From the NCBI GenBank assembly GCA_026008535.1, contig BRKX01000007.1, positions 9,881,001 through 9,945,000 on the forward strand: DNA of 64,000 nt, read 5' to 3'. The stretch is from Perilla frutescens. Its lineage: Eukaryota > Streptophyta > Magnoliopsida > Lamiales > Lamiaceae. Below, in pieces: positions 44,299-56,425 of this stretch (positions are counted from its first letter, which is position 1; each line of letters opens with the position of its first letter). Made by a program: the position numbers and the translations under genes. Under the pieces are notes generated by a model, which saw only the letters and a list, made by a program, of their open reading frames with translations, did not search any database and had not been told where the DNA came from.

Positions 44299-45835
44299 TG
44301 TCAGTGCAGCTTGTGTGCTATGGTGTGCAGTTTAAGAACATGCAAAAGCTTAGAGTATAAAGTACAGCACACACAGGACTTATAGAGGTTCGAAGATTCC
44401 TGTTTCTACGTCCTCTCTTCCTTCCGTAGAAGGGCAATCCACTATGCAAGTGTAAAGTTTCTTTATTACAGTTACACAGTGAAGAATTCTGTTGGACCTG
44501 AAAATGGCACTCTTCAAACCGAGCGCGACCTCCTTTCCAACTGTTGTTATCCCGAAAGAACGGACTCGTCAGTACGCTCCTCCTCAGCCAGTTTTTGGTC
44601 GACAGCTCACGCTTACCAGTCACAACTACTCACTGAGACTTTAGGTGCTATTGCCCGTCTTTACAAGATTTTAGATCTCTCTCGATCTTCAAGAAGGTAA
44701 TCTTGAATCTATTATCAACCTGGAGTGCTCCTTCAACTTGAGCTGAGTGGTTGATCTTTAAAGAGCTTGAACTGAGAAGCTTTGCTCTGGCTGGAATTCT
44801 GCGTCAGCTAGCTGCTTACTTGGAACTTGAAGTATGCCTTCTCAGTTAGGACTTTTCACACTTAAGAGATTTAAGCTTTGAGCTGTGGGAGGGAGAAAGA
44901 AGAGATCGCTCTGCAAATTATAGCAAAGATTAGTTTTGCGAAGGTCTTGCGTAAAGTCTCTGCGCCAAGTCACTTTTTCAGAATGAGATTCACTCTCGTA
45001 TATAGATGAGTGATCTCAGAGACCGTTGAGATTGGTGGTTCAGTTGATTCCACCAGTGGCGGTTTAATGCTTGTAGTCGTTTGAAGCTTGAATGTACTAG
45101 CCGTTGAATTTAATGGCTTCTATTCCAAGATCGTCAGGATCTTCCCATGATTTCCTGTCAGGATCTTTAAGGACTGCTTATCAGAGAGCAATTACTTCGG
45201 CTATCAGTTTTGGACTTCAGCTGATGGGGTCTCAGTTGTCTTCGGCTTTTAGCTCTGAGATTGTCCAGTTGGCAGTACTTCAGCTGCCTCAAGCTTCAGT
45301 CCTGGAATGCCTCGGATCAGCTACCTTAGCTTTCAGCTCGATATTTTGGCAGCTAGGCTTTAGAACTTTCAGCTCTTGATTTCAGTCGGCTTCCATTAAA
45401 GCCTTTTTCTCCCAACTGATTGATCTTTGATCAGTTCAGTTTGGTCTTGAGCTTTCAAGCTAGCTCTTTTCTCATCAGTCTTTCTTGGCTTTCAGCTAGA
45501 CTGATGTCTTACTCATCTGTGGATGTCTTCGAGTCTCTAGCATTTTGTTCCTTCTTTTGCTGTTCAGTCTATAAAATTCTCTTCCCGGTACAGCTTTCCT
45601 TAAGCTTTGAATACTAGACTTTGACTAGTTTGGTTGAGACATCCTTTTAAGTTGGTTGACCATGCTTCAGGGCGATTGACTTTTCGCTTCAGCTGAGCTG
45701 ATATTTGAAGTCTTACTTGGTTATTACTCCCGACTTCCAGCCTGAATAACCTATAGTTTTTCATGTAACTTTTCCATATGTTTTGACATTTTATCAAAAC
45801 CATTAGTTGGGCTACTTTGATAGTTTTTCCCAACA
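44299..45835 (-). repeat. 3' LTR of element D (boundaries approximate)
   Basis: The inner edge is well placed: CCCAACA at 45829-45835 followed by a polypurine tract. The outer edge is chosen at TGTCAG (44299) and is uncertain, because the other LTR is outside the window. The stretch includes ACTTATAGAGGTTCGAAG, a phrase type seen in LTRs of large copia elements. Short ORFs at 45104-45617 are not credible. Confidence 0.55.
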
Positions 45836-46384
45836 ATTTCCTCCTTTTTTATGATGTCAAAACCAGTCATGTGGATGATAGAAGACTACATGGGGTTATC
45901 TTTCATGAATGAATATCATAGCTTGTACCAATCTTTGGTATTAGAGCTCACTTTTGTATCAGAGCTTTTAAGAGCTATTAGTTTAACATTCATGAGAATT
46001 TGAATTCAGATGAGTACTAGAGCTTTACGAGCTTATCATTCAAACATTAATGCTTTTGCTAACAGAGTTTGTATCATGAATACTAAAGCCTCTAATGATA
46101 CTCGTTTTGCACAGCTTGAGAAAGTTTCAGTTCTAACATGGCTCAACTTTGTTTAGTCCTGATTTTCATGCAGCTTTCGTTCATTATCAGAGTACGCAGA
46201 GCATGGATATTAAAGCATAATTGCATGATCAGAGTATGAACACATAATCGGAACATATTTGTATTATCATCAAGGAGCATGTTAAGAACTGATTGAGCAA
46301 ATAGATGACGAATTGTAAGGAAGTAGTAGAGAGAGAGAATATCAAGATCTGATATTTTGGACTTCCTTCTTCAACTGGAATTGT
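45836..46384 (-). other. Polypurine tract and 3' spacer of element D
   Basis: The minus strand reads GACATCATAAAAAAGGAGG before the LTR, resembling the AAAAAGGGGGAGATTG tract of SIRE-type copia elements (family knowledge). The spacer is AT-rich without ORFs and has repeated GAGCTTT/AGAGCTT words. Confidence 0.55.
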
Positions 46385-47686
46385 TCACCATTCAGTTCTG
46401 TCTTCTCTTGCTCGATTCTCCTTTCTCATATCTACAAGGAGAGATGTCCGGTATGGTGTGGATACCCCATTCTTGCTGCTGTTCCAGCTGGGCATTCTCC
46501 TAAGTCCAAAACAAGTTTTGAGCTTGCCATGCTTGCTACTCAACTTGGACTTCTCCCTCACAAGTAGCTTCCCCCTGAAAAGTAGCTTCCCCCTGAAGCC
46601 GTACCTTTCTTTGGATCTCATCCCAAAGAGTTAAATCATTCTTTCCATCCTTTCCATCATCAGCATTCTCTTCCTCCTTTTTGGCATTATCCAAAAGGGC
46701 AAGCTGAAGGAACTCATGAGATGGCAGGGACAATTATGGCAAAAGAGAGAAAAAGGTTGCCAGAAAATTGTCATTGATTTGGGGAGCTTGGGGTGCAGAG
46801 ATAGGAGTAGACAGCCATGAGTATGTCTCCTCGGTTGGCATCAGTTGGTTAAGATCAGGGAGAGAAAAGAGATCTTGCCTGATAGGTGAGGCTGATGTAG
46901 GGTTGAAAAGTGGCTCGTCAGCTATGGTGAAGAGTGCATCCTCATAAAGAGGAGCGGTGGAGGAGTTAGAGGGCTCATTGTCTGGAAAGGGTGCGTCATG
47001 AGGCACCAAGCATTTAAACCTCTTAATCATGGAATCCATGATATCTGAAATACATGGAGGTGTGCTAAGTGGATGAGTCATCCAACTCCTGCTCCAGTTT
47101 TCTTCTGCAATCCAAAAGAAGTCACCTCTTTTCCTGGCCATTTGCAGCATAGTGGCATCATCCACCTGGAATCTCCAGAAATGATATTGGAGATATCATT
47201 TGAGCTGCTCAAAGATAGAGGGATTAAGATCCCCAATGAGACCAAAATAGCATTTCAGCTTATGGTCAAGGCTTGCAGAAAAGCCTTCTTCCAGAGTGTC
47301 TGGGTCAGCAAAAGAAGGAGGCTCACTGGTTGCAGGTGCAGTGGAATCATCACTTATATGAGTGAAGGAGTCACTATCAGTTGTAAACTGATCTGCATCA
47401 GCTGAAGGATCAGCTGCAAGGAACGGCTCTTTTCCTTTTGCTGGATTGTGGTCCTCCGTAAGCTAAGGTCTCGACTTTTTTGGTCGACCGATTTTGCCAC
47501 AATGCTTTTTGTGGACATAAAACGTTAGAAGGAGATCTCTTCTGATGAAAAAAGTTCCACCAGGAATGACTGTTTTGATTTGCTCCCGGATAATGTGGCT
47601 GAGGCGATTGGCGAACCTTATCTTGACTTTGAATGAGCTAGTGTGTGGGTCGATCTCTGCAAGCTTCATATGATGTCGAAGATGCG
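46385..47686 (-). pseudogene. Element D ORF, C-terminal part
   Basis: Continues the ORF at 60123-59551 after interruption by the LARD-like element. From 47686 it reads HLRHHMKLAEIDPHTSSFKV in a stretch open to 47463, then an acidic, S/T/P-rich region (47460-47200), a stop near 47208, another 143-residue piece (47165-46734), and a tail with a short tandem repeat QGEATFQGEATCEGE (about 46560-46610) encoded by 18-base units. Basic words such as KIGRPKKSRP could bind nucleic acid (inference). At least four stops. Confidence 0.5.
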
Positions 47687-50261
47687 TGTAATATCCCAGA
47701 TTTTCAGAGTTCATTTAGAAAATTAAAGAAATTAGTTAGAGTCTAGTTAAAGATGTTTTGGCCCTAAATTGCGATTTTAGGAGTTATTTTTCGTAAAATC
47801 GTCTTTTTGAGAATTTTGATTCCAGCTTAGTTGCAGCCGATTTTGGTCACGTTTGGAAGGTGTTGACCCAGGGAGCATGCCGGTGCTTTCGGATTTTAAA
47901 TCTGAAGTCGTTTGAGTTCCCGGTGATTTAAAACGCGTTTAAAGAAGTTATGAATAGTGTTTTTCCGTAGGAGCGTGATCGTTAGAAATTTGCGAAATCT
48001 CTTTCGAAGATCTACGATGTAACTGTCGCAGATCATCCGGAATCTCGATTGTTCGAGTCAGATTTTCCGTCCCCTTTTACGGTAATTTCAAACGTCTTAA
48101 TCCTTTTAATTCTCATGTTTTAAGTTATAGTTAAGGGTTGAGGGTTTCGATATCGTTACGATGTCTTATTATGAGCTCGAATAAGGTTTCAGGTCGTTGA
48201 TCGACTTTCCTAAGAGGAGGTGAACCCCAAGGAGGCCCGAGGAAGGATTTTCGGCTCGTTGCTTCGTCTACGTGCTCGAGATGCTCGTCATAGAGGTGGG
48301 TGGTTCTAACGCAAGTATAAGGTTTGAGCTATTAAACTCTAGAAGCATGATAGGGCAAGATGAATATCGAATTAAAATATTTTATTGTAACATCCCAGAA
48401 TTTCAGAGAGTTCTCTAAATTTATTTAGAAGATTAAAGAAAATAATTGGAGCTAAAATAAAGTAAAACAGATGTAAGTCGCGACCTTTTCGTGTATTTTA
48501 TGTGACAATCGATTATGAGATTTTGTGTTTGTCTCCGAAAGATAGTCAACATTGGTCTTTTCTGGAACGTAATGACCTAAAGGAAGCTGTTGGCACCTTC
48601 AGAATTTTATTCTGACCTCTACAGGCGTCCCGGAATTGAAAATTGTAAAGGGAAAACCTGTGAATAGTAATTTTTGCGTGCGTTCGTGATTCGAAAAATT
48701 CACGAAATCCTTCTCATTGATCTGAGACTTGTTCTATCAAGCCTATCTTATAGGAAATGACCCAAGGAATCCGTTCGCGTTCACGGATTGCCAATCTGAG
48801 GTCAATCGAGCGCTCGGGAGCAAAATCTGTCAGTCGAAATGAATAGTAAAATTAATTTTTGAAAGAGAATCTTTTCTCGTTTCTCTTCAGACAACTCCCT
48901 CATCATCCCGAGTTGGGTTGGTTCAATAGTACTCGAGCCAACGAGTCTCTCGGTATTTTGAGATTTTGTGTCTGAGGTCATTTGGACCTCGACATCGAAT
49001 AAAGCAACTTTAATTGAATCCCGAAATCACTTTATCAGTATTTTATATCCGAAAAAGTTATACCCACCCAGAGCCACTTTTCCTATAAATAGGGGGCTTG
49101 CGGATTCATTTCTCTTGCTCATCTCTCTCTCTTCTCTTCTCTTTCTCTCTCTAGTTCGTGTTGACGAACTAGAGAAACCCGGGCCTGCGCCGAGTAAATC
49201 GCGCATGCGGGCCCAGGTTAAGTTTTATTTGGGGGGGGGGTGCTGCTGCTGCGGGAGTAGCTATCGAGCGCCGGAAGGCTGCCGGAGAGCCGTCGCCTCC
49301 GCTGCCGTGGATAGCCGGAATTGCCGTCGTCGTGCCGCCGTCGCGCCGCCGCTTCGGATGTCTCGTTTCAGTCCATTTCTCATCCTTTATAGTTAAAATT
49401 TTAATATGTTGTGTGTTTTAAATAGTGCTTCATTTCGTATGTTGAGTGCGTTGTCGTCCGGTGGCCGGAAACCGGCCAAATCGCCGAAAAACGTGAGAAA
49501 TAAAGGGGGGCCGATCAGATCACGTTTTTGCCCCATTTCGCCCATTTTAGGTCGTCAAATCAAAAAGTTTCTTCTGTAAAGTTGCTCGAAAAATTATTTC
49601 CTATAGAACTGCCAAGTTTCATAATTTTCCGATAAGTTTTGATTAAAGTCGATTATTTTAATCAGGCGGTTATTTTTATAATTAAAGCATATGATTTCAG
49701 AAAATTACGAAAATTGTGTAGTTTAATAAAGATATATGTGGGGTCATGCCTGATTATTTTTATAATTTTTGGACAAGTAAAAAGTGCAATCGAGATTTGT
49801 TGTGTAAATTTTAATTAAAATGGCAAGTTACGGAAAGTGACCTCTGTCAAATCTTTTGATACCATTAAATTGGAAATTATATTTTGGAATTTATTTCCTT
49901 CTGTGTGGAAGTTGTACGAGGTCTCTAGAGTCGCGCATTCTTAGTTGAAATATAATTAAAGTGAATAAAAGCTCCAATTAAATTAAAGTCGAGTTCTGAA
50001 AATTAGAGCAACAGTCCTAAAATAAGGTTTGACCTTGTAGGACTTGTTGAGCCGGTCAGAGGAGCTGACAGATGAGTATCGAGAAGTTTGATCACCCGAG
50101 TTGATCTAATCGAGGTGGGTTTATTTGCAAAACCTATCTATATTTGAGTTATTAACTCATAAATGTGATAGTCATAGTTAGAATATCCAAATAAAATATT
50201 TGAGAAATTATCTGCTCAAGTCTCTGCTAAAGTAATAGTATTATACTGTTGTATAATTATC

Positions 50262-50416
50262 GAGAACATAGATTATGCTTTGCTATAATTACTGAGAACA
50301 TAGACTATGCTTTATCATAATTATTGAGAATATAGATTATGATTTATCACAATAAGTGAATATAGATTATGCTTCGACATAATTAAATAGAATAGATTAT
50401 GTCTTGTCATAATTAA
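50262..50416 (+). repeat. 32-bp tandem repeat, five units, inside the solo LTR
   Basis: Units begin GAGAACATAGATTATGC or GAATATAGATTATG and end in CATAATTA-like words. They diverge gradually along the array. Confidence 0.7.
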
Positions 50417-51444
50417 AGTTTGTGGGTTAAAAGTTAAGGTTAGAGTTTAAAGTTCATAGTTTATAGATTAAGATTAGAGTTTATATTTAAAGTCTAAAAG
50501 TCATAGTTTAAAGTTAAAGTATATTAAATGTTTATTATGTATTGATTATACTTGTGTATAATGAGATGTACTTTTTAGCTTGTGCATTTATTATTAAACT
50601 CAAGTTATAGAATGATTTTCGTTTAAGGAATAAAAATCATAATTGAACTAAGTTGCTAGAGGAATTAAAGGTTAGTCTAGTTGCTATATTTAGAGGATGA
50701 CATAGTTTTTATGCGTATGTCATATTACGCGCTTTATAGAGAACATAGAACAAATCATGTGATTCTTGCAGTTGTGATGTTAATCACTAAAGGTGTCACT
50801 GTGAGGTAACCCCTGCACATACACGTGATCTGGGCATCACTATAGGAGTCAATGCTAGGTAACCCCTGGTATACTCAGGGTCAATGCTAGGTGATCCCTA
50901 GTACACTCTTCTCGGATTAGCGAGGTAACCCGTCCCTTTTCCTATCAGCGACATGTCATAGAGTGTAGTAGACGACAGAAGGAGCAACAGGGTACCAAAG
51001 AGAAGTAAAGGTTTGCAGAAATGGGAAGGGCTTTCGCGTTTTGCTTTCCATTATCTGTATTTATATTTTGGATATTCTGTTACAGTTTTTATTAAAGATT
51101 GAGTTAAAAGTTTAACCCACTGAGTGCTTTAGTACTCACGCCCAAAATATTTTCAAAATGTTTTTCACAGGTTGAGATGCTGGAGGTGATGGCTCGATGT
51201 ACTGTTGTGGGTTGATCGTGCCTTGCTGTCTCGTTCAGACTAATGTATTGCTCATGAGTATGTTGTTATGTGATACAATATTACTCCATTGTTTTCTGCT
51301 TAAACTCTGATACAGTTGCCCCATAGTATGATTGCATACTATGTTTTATTTTTGGGCTTATCTGAATTGTATTCTTTATTGAATCATGATAAATAAAGTC
51401 CCATTTCTTTTCCTTAGATCCAAGCATGTCTCTTTACAGTTTTC

Positions 51445-51694
51445 GACCTATGGATAGGTCATATTTGGTTGAGTCTTGGATTCTGTTTATTTTCCAGTTG
51501 ACCTATGAATGGGTCTCAACTTGATTAATTATTTCTGTCCTATGAATGAGACATAAAATAGTTTATTTGCCTCTGGCCTATTGATGGGTCTTAGATGTTG
51601 TGACCTATGAAGAGGTCCTGTTTATTTGAAGAGTCAGAATCCTATTTATAAATTGTTGGATTCTGTTTGAATTTGATTGGCCTATGAATAGGCA
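51445..51694 (+). repeat. Array of small inverted repeats in the solo LTR
   Basis: Six 16-base units of the form GACCTAT-NN-ATGGGTC at 51445, 51500, 51537, 51575, 51602 and 51679. Several are near-perfect inverted repeats. Equivalent arrays lie at 53301-53495 and about 59157-59350. Confidence 0.65.
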
Positions 51695-53300
51695 TTCTTT
51701 TGACTTGATTGAGTCATTTGACTTCGTTGATACGTTGAGAGACGTAGATTTCTTTCAGTTACAGAGGTTATGCTGCCCAAATTTCTGCGGCATATAACCT
51801 ATTCTTGTTCTAAAGTCATTTCATTTGATTATCATAAATAGTACTTCCTTTTTGAGTAACACCCCGACCCTCATTTATTATTCCTTTTGGGACCGGGAAA
51901 TTACAGAGGACCCCCTGGATTTTGGATTATGCTACCTTTTTCCTTCTATTTTTCCCTTATTGTCCTCATCCATACTCTCAGGACCGAGGCGTTACATTTA
52001 TGCTCTGCCTGATTAGTCTCTGTACAAGGAAAGGAAAGGAAAAGAAAGGAAGGAAGGAAGTTATATGCATGATATTGTTAAATTGTGATTTGAGTTTGAT
52101 AAAGTAAAGGAAGTTATTATGAATTAAGTGAGCTCTCAAGTATGTTTAGATATGCTAGAATTGTTTAAATAAAATTGATGCTAGCATGTGATCTAGAATT
52201 GCTTTTAGTTGCAATCTATACTTATGCCCATTCATTTCCTAGTATTTGGTTATTTGGTATTGCTAAGCTTAATTAGCTAAGGATATGCCATAAGTGTTTA
52301 TATACAATTGATACTAGCATGAGACGTTTAGAATTGCTTTATTTGCAATAGATATTTATCCGTGTTCATTCCTCGTATTGGAATGTTGGATTTTGCTAAA
52401 ACTTATGTAGCTAAGTATTGCCTTTTAGGGTAAGTTATAAATCCCTTATAGGCCGAGATCATGCTCAATTAAAGCATTAGCCTTAGACAATTGCTCTAGG
52501 CTTGGTATTGCTAGCTAAGTCAAATAAGTAAGGAAGGTTAAGGAAGGAAGGTTAAGGTTAAGTGAGGAAGGTTAAGGTTAAGTAAAGAAGGAATTTAAGG
52601 AAGGATATAGCTTCTGTTGTAAGCAGGTTATCGAGCTCAAAGAACAGTTTATTTACATTATCATGTCGTGACCTTCGAGTCACAGAGTTGAACATTTGAA
52701 AGTAAAATGAGTCACTGCTGGGTAATCCCCTCGCATACTCAGAAGGATACTTGAGGTAACCCCTCTCTTATCCCAAGGCATGCCTCTGGGTACAGTAGAC
52801 AACATGTTTGAGCCAGGAAAGGCGCCAAGAAAGGAAGTAAAAGGTTTTGCGGGTATGGAGAGGGCTTTCGCATTTTGCTCTCCATATGCCGCCAGTTTAT
52901 AATTGGATATTCCAAAGTTTATTAAAGAGTTTTCTCATAAAACCCCACTGAGTACATTAGTGCTCACACCCTCTTTTTCAAATATTTTCAGGTTGAGATG
53001 CTGAGGCCGGTGATGTGCTGCTGGTGGGGTTGTCTGAGGTTTCAAGTTTGTTGCTCTATATAGTTACATAATATTCTTCCACTATGTTTCTGCTAAGTAC
53101 TCTGATGATAGTATTTAGTCTTGATATATGTAACTTGATTCTTAATAATAACATGTCTTAATTACTATGAATCGTGTTATCAATAAAGTTTTGAGAATTA
53201 GAAGCATGCTCTTTTGACATCCCAGTTATTCCTTCATTAAATCCAAGTTAATTGAAGAGTCACACTAGTTGAGTATATTGGTATCTATTCAGTTTCAGTC

Positions 53301-53495
53301 GACCTATGAATGGGTCTTGCATGCTTGTTGTTGTTATTTGCCTATGAATGGTACAATAAGATATATTTGACTCCGACCTATTTATGGGTCTTAGTTTATG
53401 TGACCTATAATGAGGTCTTGTTCATTTGAAGAGTCAAATTCCTATCTGTTTGTCTTTGGATTCTGTTTAAATTTCGGTTGGCCTATGATTTGGCA
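53301..53495 (+). repeat. Array of small inverted repeats in the 5' LTR
   Basis: Units at 53301 (GACCTATGAATGGGTC), 53340, 53375 (GACCTATTTATGGGTC), 53402 (GACCTATAATGAGGTC) and 53480. Same relative place in the LTR as the array in the solo LTR. Confidence 0.65.
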
Positions 53496-53694
53496 TTCCT
53501 TTGACTTGATTGAATCCTTTGACCCATTTGATTCGTTGAAAATGTTAAGTTCTTCCTAATCATAAAGTTAAGTTGCCTAAGTTTTTGAGGCGCTAACTTA
53601 GTTTAATTTTAAAAACACCCCCTTGGATTTCTGATTTTTCGTGCTATTTTACGCACAACAACCCCGTCCCCATCCTCGGGACCGGGCTGTTACA

Positions 53695-56425
53695 GATGGT
53701 ATCAGAGTAGGCTTGCAACTCTGCAGACCTGTCTCTTCTTTAAGTAATTGATTGAACTCTTATGTGAGTATTGAATTGTTCAAAGTATTAATCAGCAACC
53801 CCCAGCTCTTCATCACCCTCGTATCTTCAACAAAGTTAAGGTATGATTGAGTTAAAGTATTTTGATTATATTTGGTATAACATTTTGAAAGTACAGGATA
53901 AGGAGAAAATTTTTGAGTAAAGACAAAGTTAGTCGATTTTTAAAATCGAACATTATTTCTTTAGAAATAAAATTTTTGGTTATACCAAAGTTTAAAGTGG
54001 AACTTATTGAAGTAAGTTCTAGATCAATGTTTTAAGAGTTTTGAGTCATTAAGGACTTGATCAAGAAGCAAATCTTTTCAAAATATTATTTTCTGCAGAT
54101 ACTCGAACTATTTCGGTCATTTTAGACCGTTAAAATTTTTTGAGTAAAGTTATAACATTTGAAAGTTGATGTAAAAATCTTCTCTCTACTGCCCATAAGA
54201 AAGAATTTGAGGATGAGTTAAGGATGAATGAGGCATAGAGAATATTGTTAGAACATAGACTATAGCAAGCTTGAATTAAGGAGAATCCTAGAATTCCCTT
54301 TAGGTTGTTCTCTTAAGAACCTATATTGAGTAAGTTCCTTCTTAAAGAATTAAGTTAAGTAGAGTTGTTCGAAAGAACATTTATAGAGCATTCATAAGAA
54401 GAATAAAGGGGTTACGAGATTATAGTAGAATCGAGAAGAACGTCATGAAGTTCAGTTTCGAGCAATGAGCAAGAAGATGAGCAGTCAAGTTAAAGGCAAG
54501 TTATCAGATCGCGAATCTAATGCAAGTTCAAGGAATCCCCACGCAAGAGCCTTCAACTCAAGAGAAGTCTCGTTCGAAGATCTAATCACGTTTGCAAGGA
54601 ATGAAGATTCGTTTCCTTCGATAGAAGCTCGTTGATTCAAAGGAAGGACATTCAAGTCCACGACGCGTTCAAATGCCCAGAGTTGTCGCTTGCTTCAAGC
54701 CAAATAGTGAAGATGAAGATTGTCATTATGACTGTAGCCAAGAGAGTTTGAAGAAATATCGGTGTTCTATCGAGCTTCTAGAAGACATTGAAGTCAAGTT
54801 ATATTGAGTCCAGGAGGATCCATAGATTAAGTCGCTTTGTCGTGTCCCTTTCGATAGATAGGAAGAGATCCCCGGATATCGCTTTTCCGACCAGGCGCAA
54901 CCATTTTAGTCCAGCAGACTCGTGCTATTTCATAGAAACCTCGCCAAGAAAAAGATGCGTGATGCTCAAAGAAGAAAGAAAAGACCCGAAGAAGATCGTT
55001 AAGAAGATAGACCTAGTATTTGGTAGATTGAGAGTTTCAATATGATAAGAAGTTTTTGTTGAGTCTATTTATTCTCTTGTCAATTGAATCAATTGCCCTT
55101 CAACAGCTTCGTATCAATTGAAATTCTTCATTTGTACAATTTGAAATTCCTTGATTATATCCTCTTGGATAAATTGTAAATCTTTTTGGATGATACTCCT
55201 TGATCATCAAGAATCAGTAATAGCACTTTCTTGTTAGGCTGTGCTGACACCTTTGTGAAAATATTTCTGCACGGTTTTCAGTTGCTAACCGTTGATTTCT
55301 TCCATATTTTTGTGATATGCAAGAATCCTTCAAGTTATAAGTCCTCTGAAAAGGCAAAATTTTTGGCATATATAACATAATGTTATATCTTTTCTAGCTT
55401 TTGATCTTGCTAAAGAATTTTTGATCAAATAAAGCCCTCACTCAGAGGCATTTATTTCCCTTTAATCCCACTCATAGAACTCGAGTGTGGATCTTGGGAT
55501 AAGAGCAAAGAGTATATAGCAGTATTCTTTAGTCATCGCTGGAAGAATAAGAGATGGTATTTCCTAGAAGGAAGTGGAATTCAAGTAAGTGCCAGATAGT
55601 ATTCTCTAAGTTTAGGATGCGCGTTTTCAAGAAGATTTCTCAGCTTGTTGCGTTTGGAGGTGATCTAAGGAATGTTGGCAAGTAAGTTCCAAGCATACAG
55701 TTCAAATCCAGACGTGTGATCATCATGCCTGCAAGCAATGGTGACCACCAGTAGGAGCCATGAAGATAGACTATCGCTTCAAGGAAAAGAGATGACTGCG
55801 ATGAAGAATTTAAAGATGAAAGGCGCATCACGAGGTATGCCCCAAGAAGACGAGAAAGTCGAACCTCAAGAAGTTGGAGATGAAGACAAAGCAAGTTTTC
55901 AACGTGATAGAACGTGCAAGGAACCATCGAAGAAGGTGCCCAATTAATTCGAGTTTATTGTCTAATTCGAGTTCGTTAAAGTTTCTCAAAGCTGCGTGAA
56001 GTAAAGTCAGAAGCAAAAGCAAAGCCAAGCAAGATAAAAGAAGGATGGATTCGTTGAGATTGCCCGTGCTCGAGGAGCAAGTTTAGCGAATTTTTTCTTT
56101 TATTGCTCGAATAGTTTCTAGAGGTCCGCTCGAATGCAAGATCATAGGAAGCTTGTGTGAAGCGATATTTCGAGAGAGATTTCATCAGAAAGAAAAGATA
56201 GAAGATGCTCAAGCTTTGAAGAAGAAAAGAAGAAGGATTATAGAAGTATTAGTCTGTCGTGAGGACTAATTTACAAAAAGAAGGCCTCAGCCTATTCTTA
56301 GCCTTATAGTAAAGATTTTGAACCTACGTTGTTCCAGAAAGGCTGTAGATTCTTGAAGATATATCCAGATCTCCGTTTAAGGGGAAGTAAATTTCGGGAT
56401 GAAATTTTTTTTAAGAGGTGTAGTC
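53695..56425 (+). other. Interior of the LARD-like element, no gag-pol found
   Basis: Starts with the primer-binding site (53697-53708) and ends with the polypurine tract before 56426. I checked all frames for CCHC, DTG/DSG, YVDD/FMDD, HHCC or DDE motifs and found none. The longest ORFs (54788-55045 and 55738-55947) show no family features. AG-rich, with many GAAGA phrases. Confidence 0.75.

Larger units (their letters stand above)
48386..51996 (+). repeat. Solo LTR of a related Del/Tekay-like family, nested in the LTR
   Basis: 3611 bases from TGTAACATCCCAG to GAGGCGTTACA, with perfect duplication TTTAT (48381-48385 and 51997-52001). The sequence on both sides joins exactly as in the other LTR (57850-57860). 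It contains a TATA box (CTATAAATAGGGGG, 49083-49096), a G10 run near 49231, five 32-bp tandem units (50262-50416) and the inverted-repeat array at 51445-51694. Confidence 0.92.
47687..53694 (+). repeat. 5' LTR of the LARD-like element, interrupted and deleted
   Basis: From TGTAATATCCC to GGGCTGTTACA. Without the solo LTR and its TTTAT duplication it is about 2392 bases. Compared with the 3' LTR it lacks 734 bases: TTTGCGAAATCTC joins directly to TTTCGAAG at 48001. The missing part contains the TATA box and CpG-rich leader. Confidence 0.88.

Noticed and set aside
45104..45617. Minor ORFs rich in S, L and F in the element D LTR
   Set aside because: They arise from repeated CAGCTTTCAG-like words in an LTR. 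No motifs and no continuation.
47463..47714. ORF starting MNSENLGYYT on the minus strand
   Set aside because: The first ten residues come from the end of the LARD LTR. The genuine sequence begins at the junction (47686) and is part of the element D ORF.
48968..49396. 142-residue ORF in the solo LTR
   Set aside because: Part of the LTR leader, crosses the TATA box and G10 run, no family features.
50262..50416. CRISPR-like array of regular repeats
   Set aside because: Direct adjacent 32-bp units without spacers, in a plant LTR; an ordinary tandem repeat.
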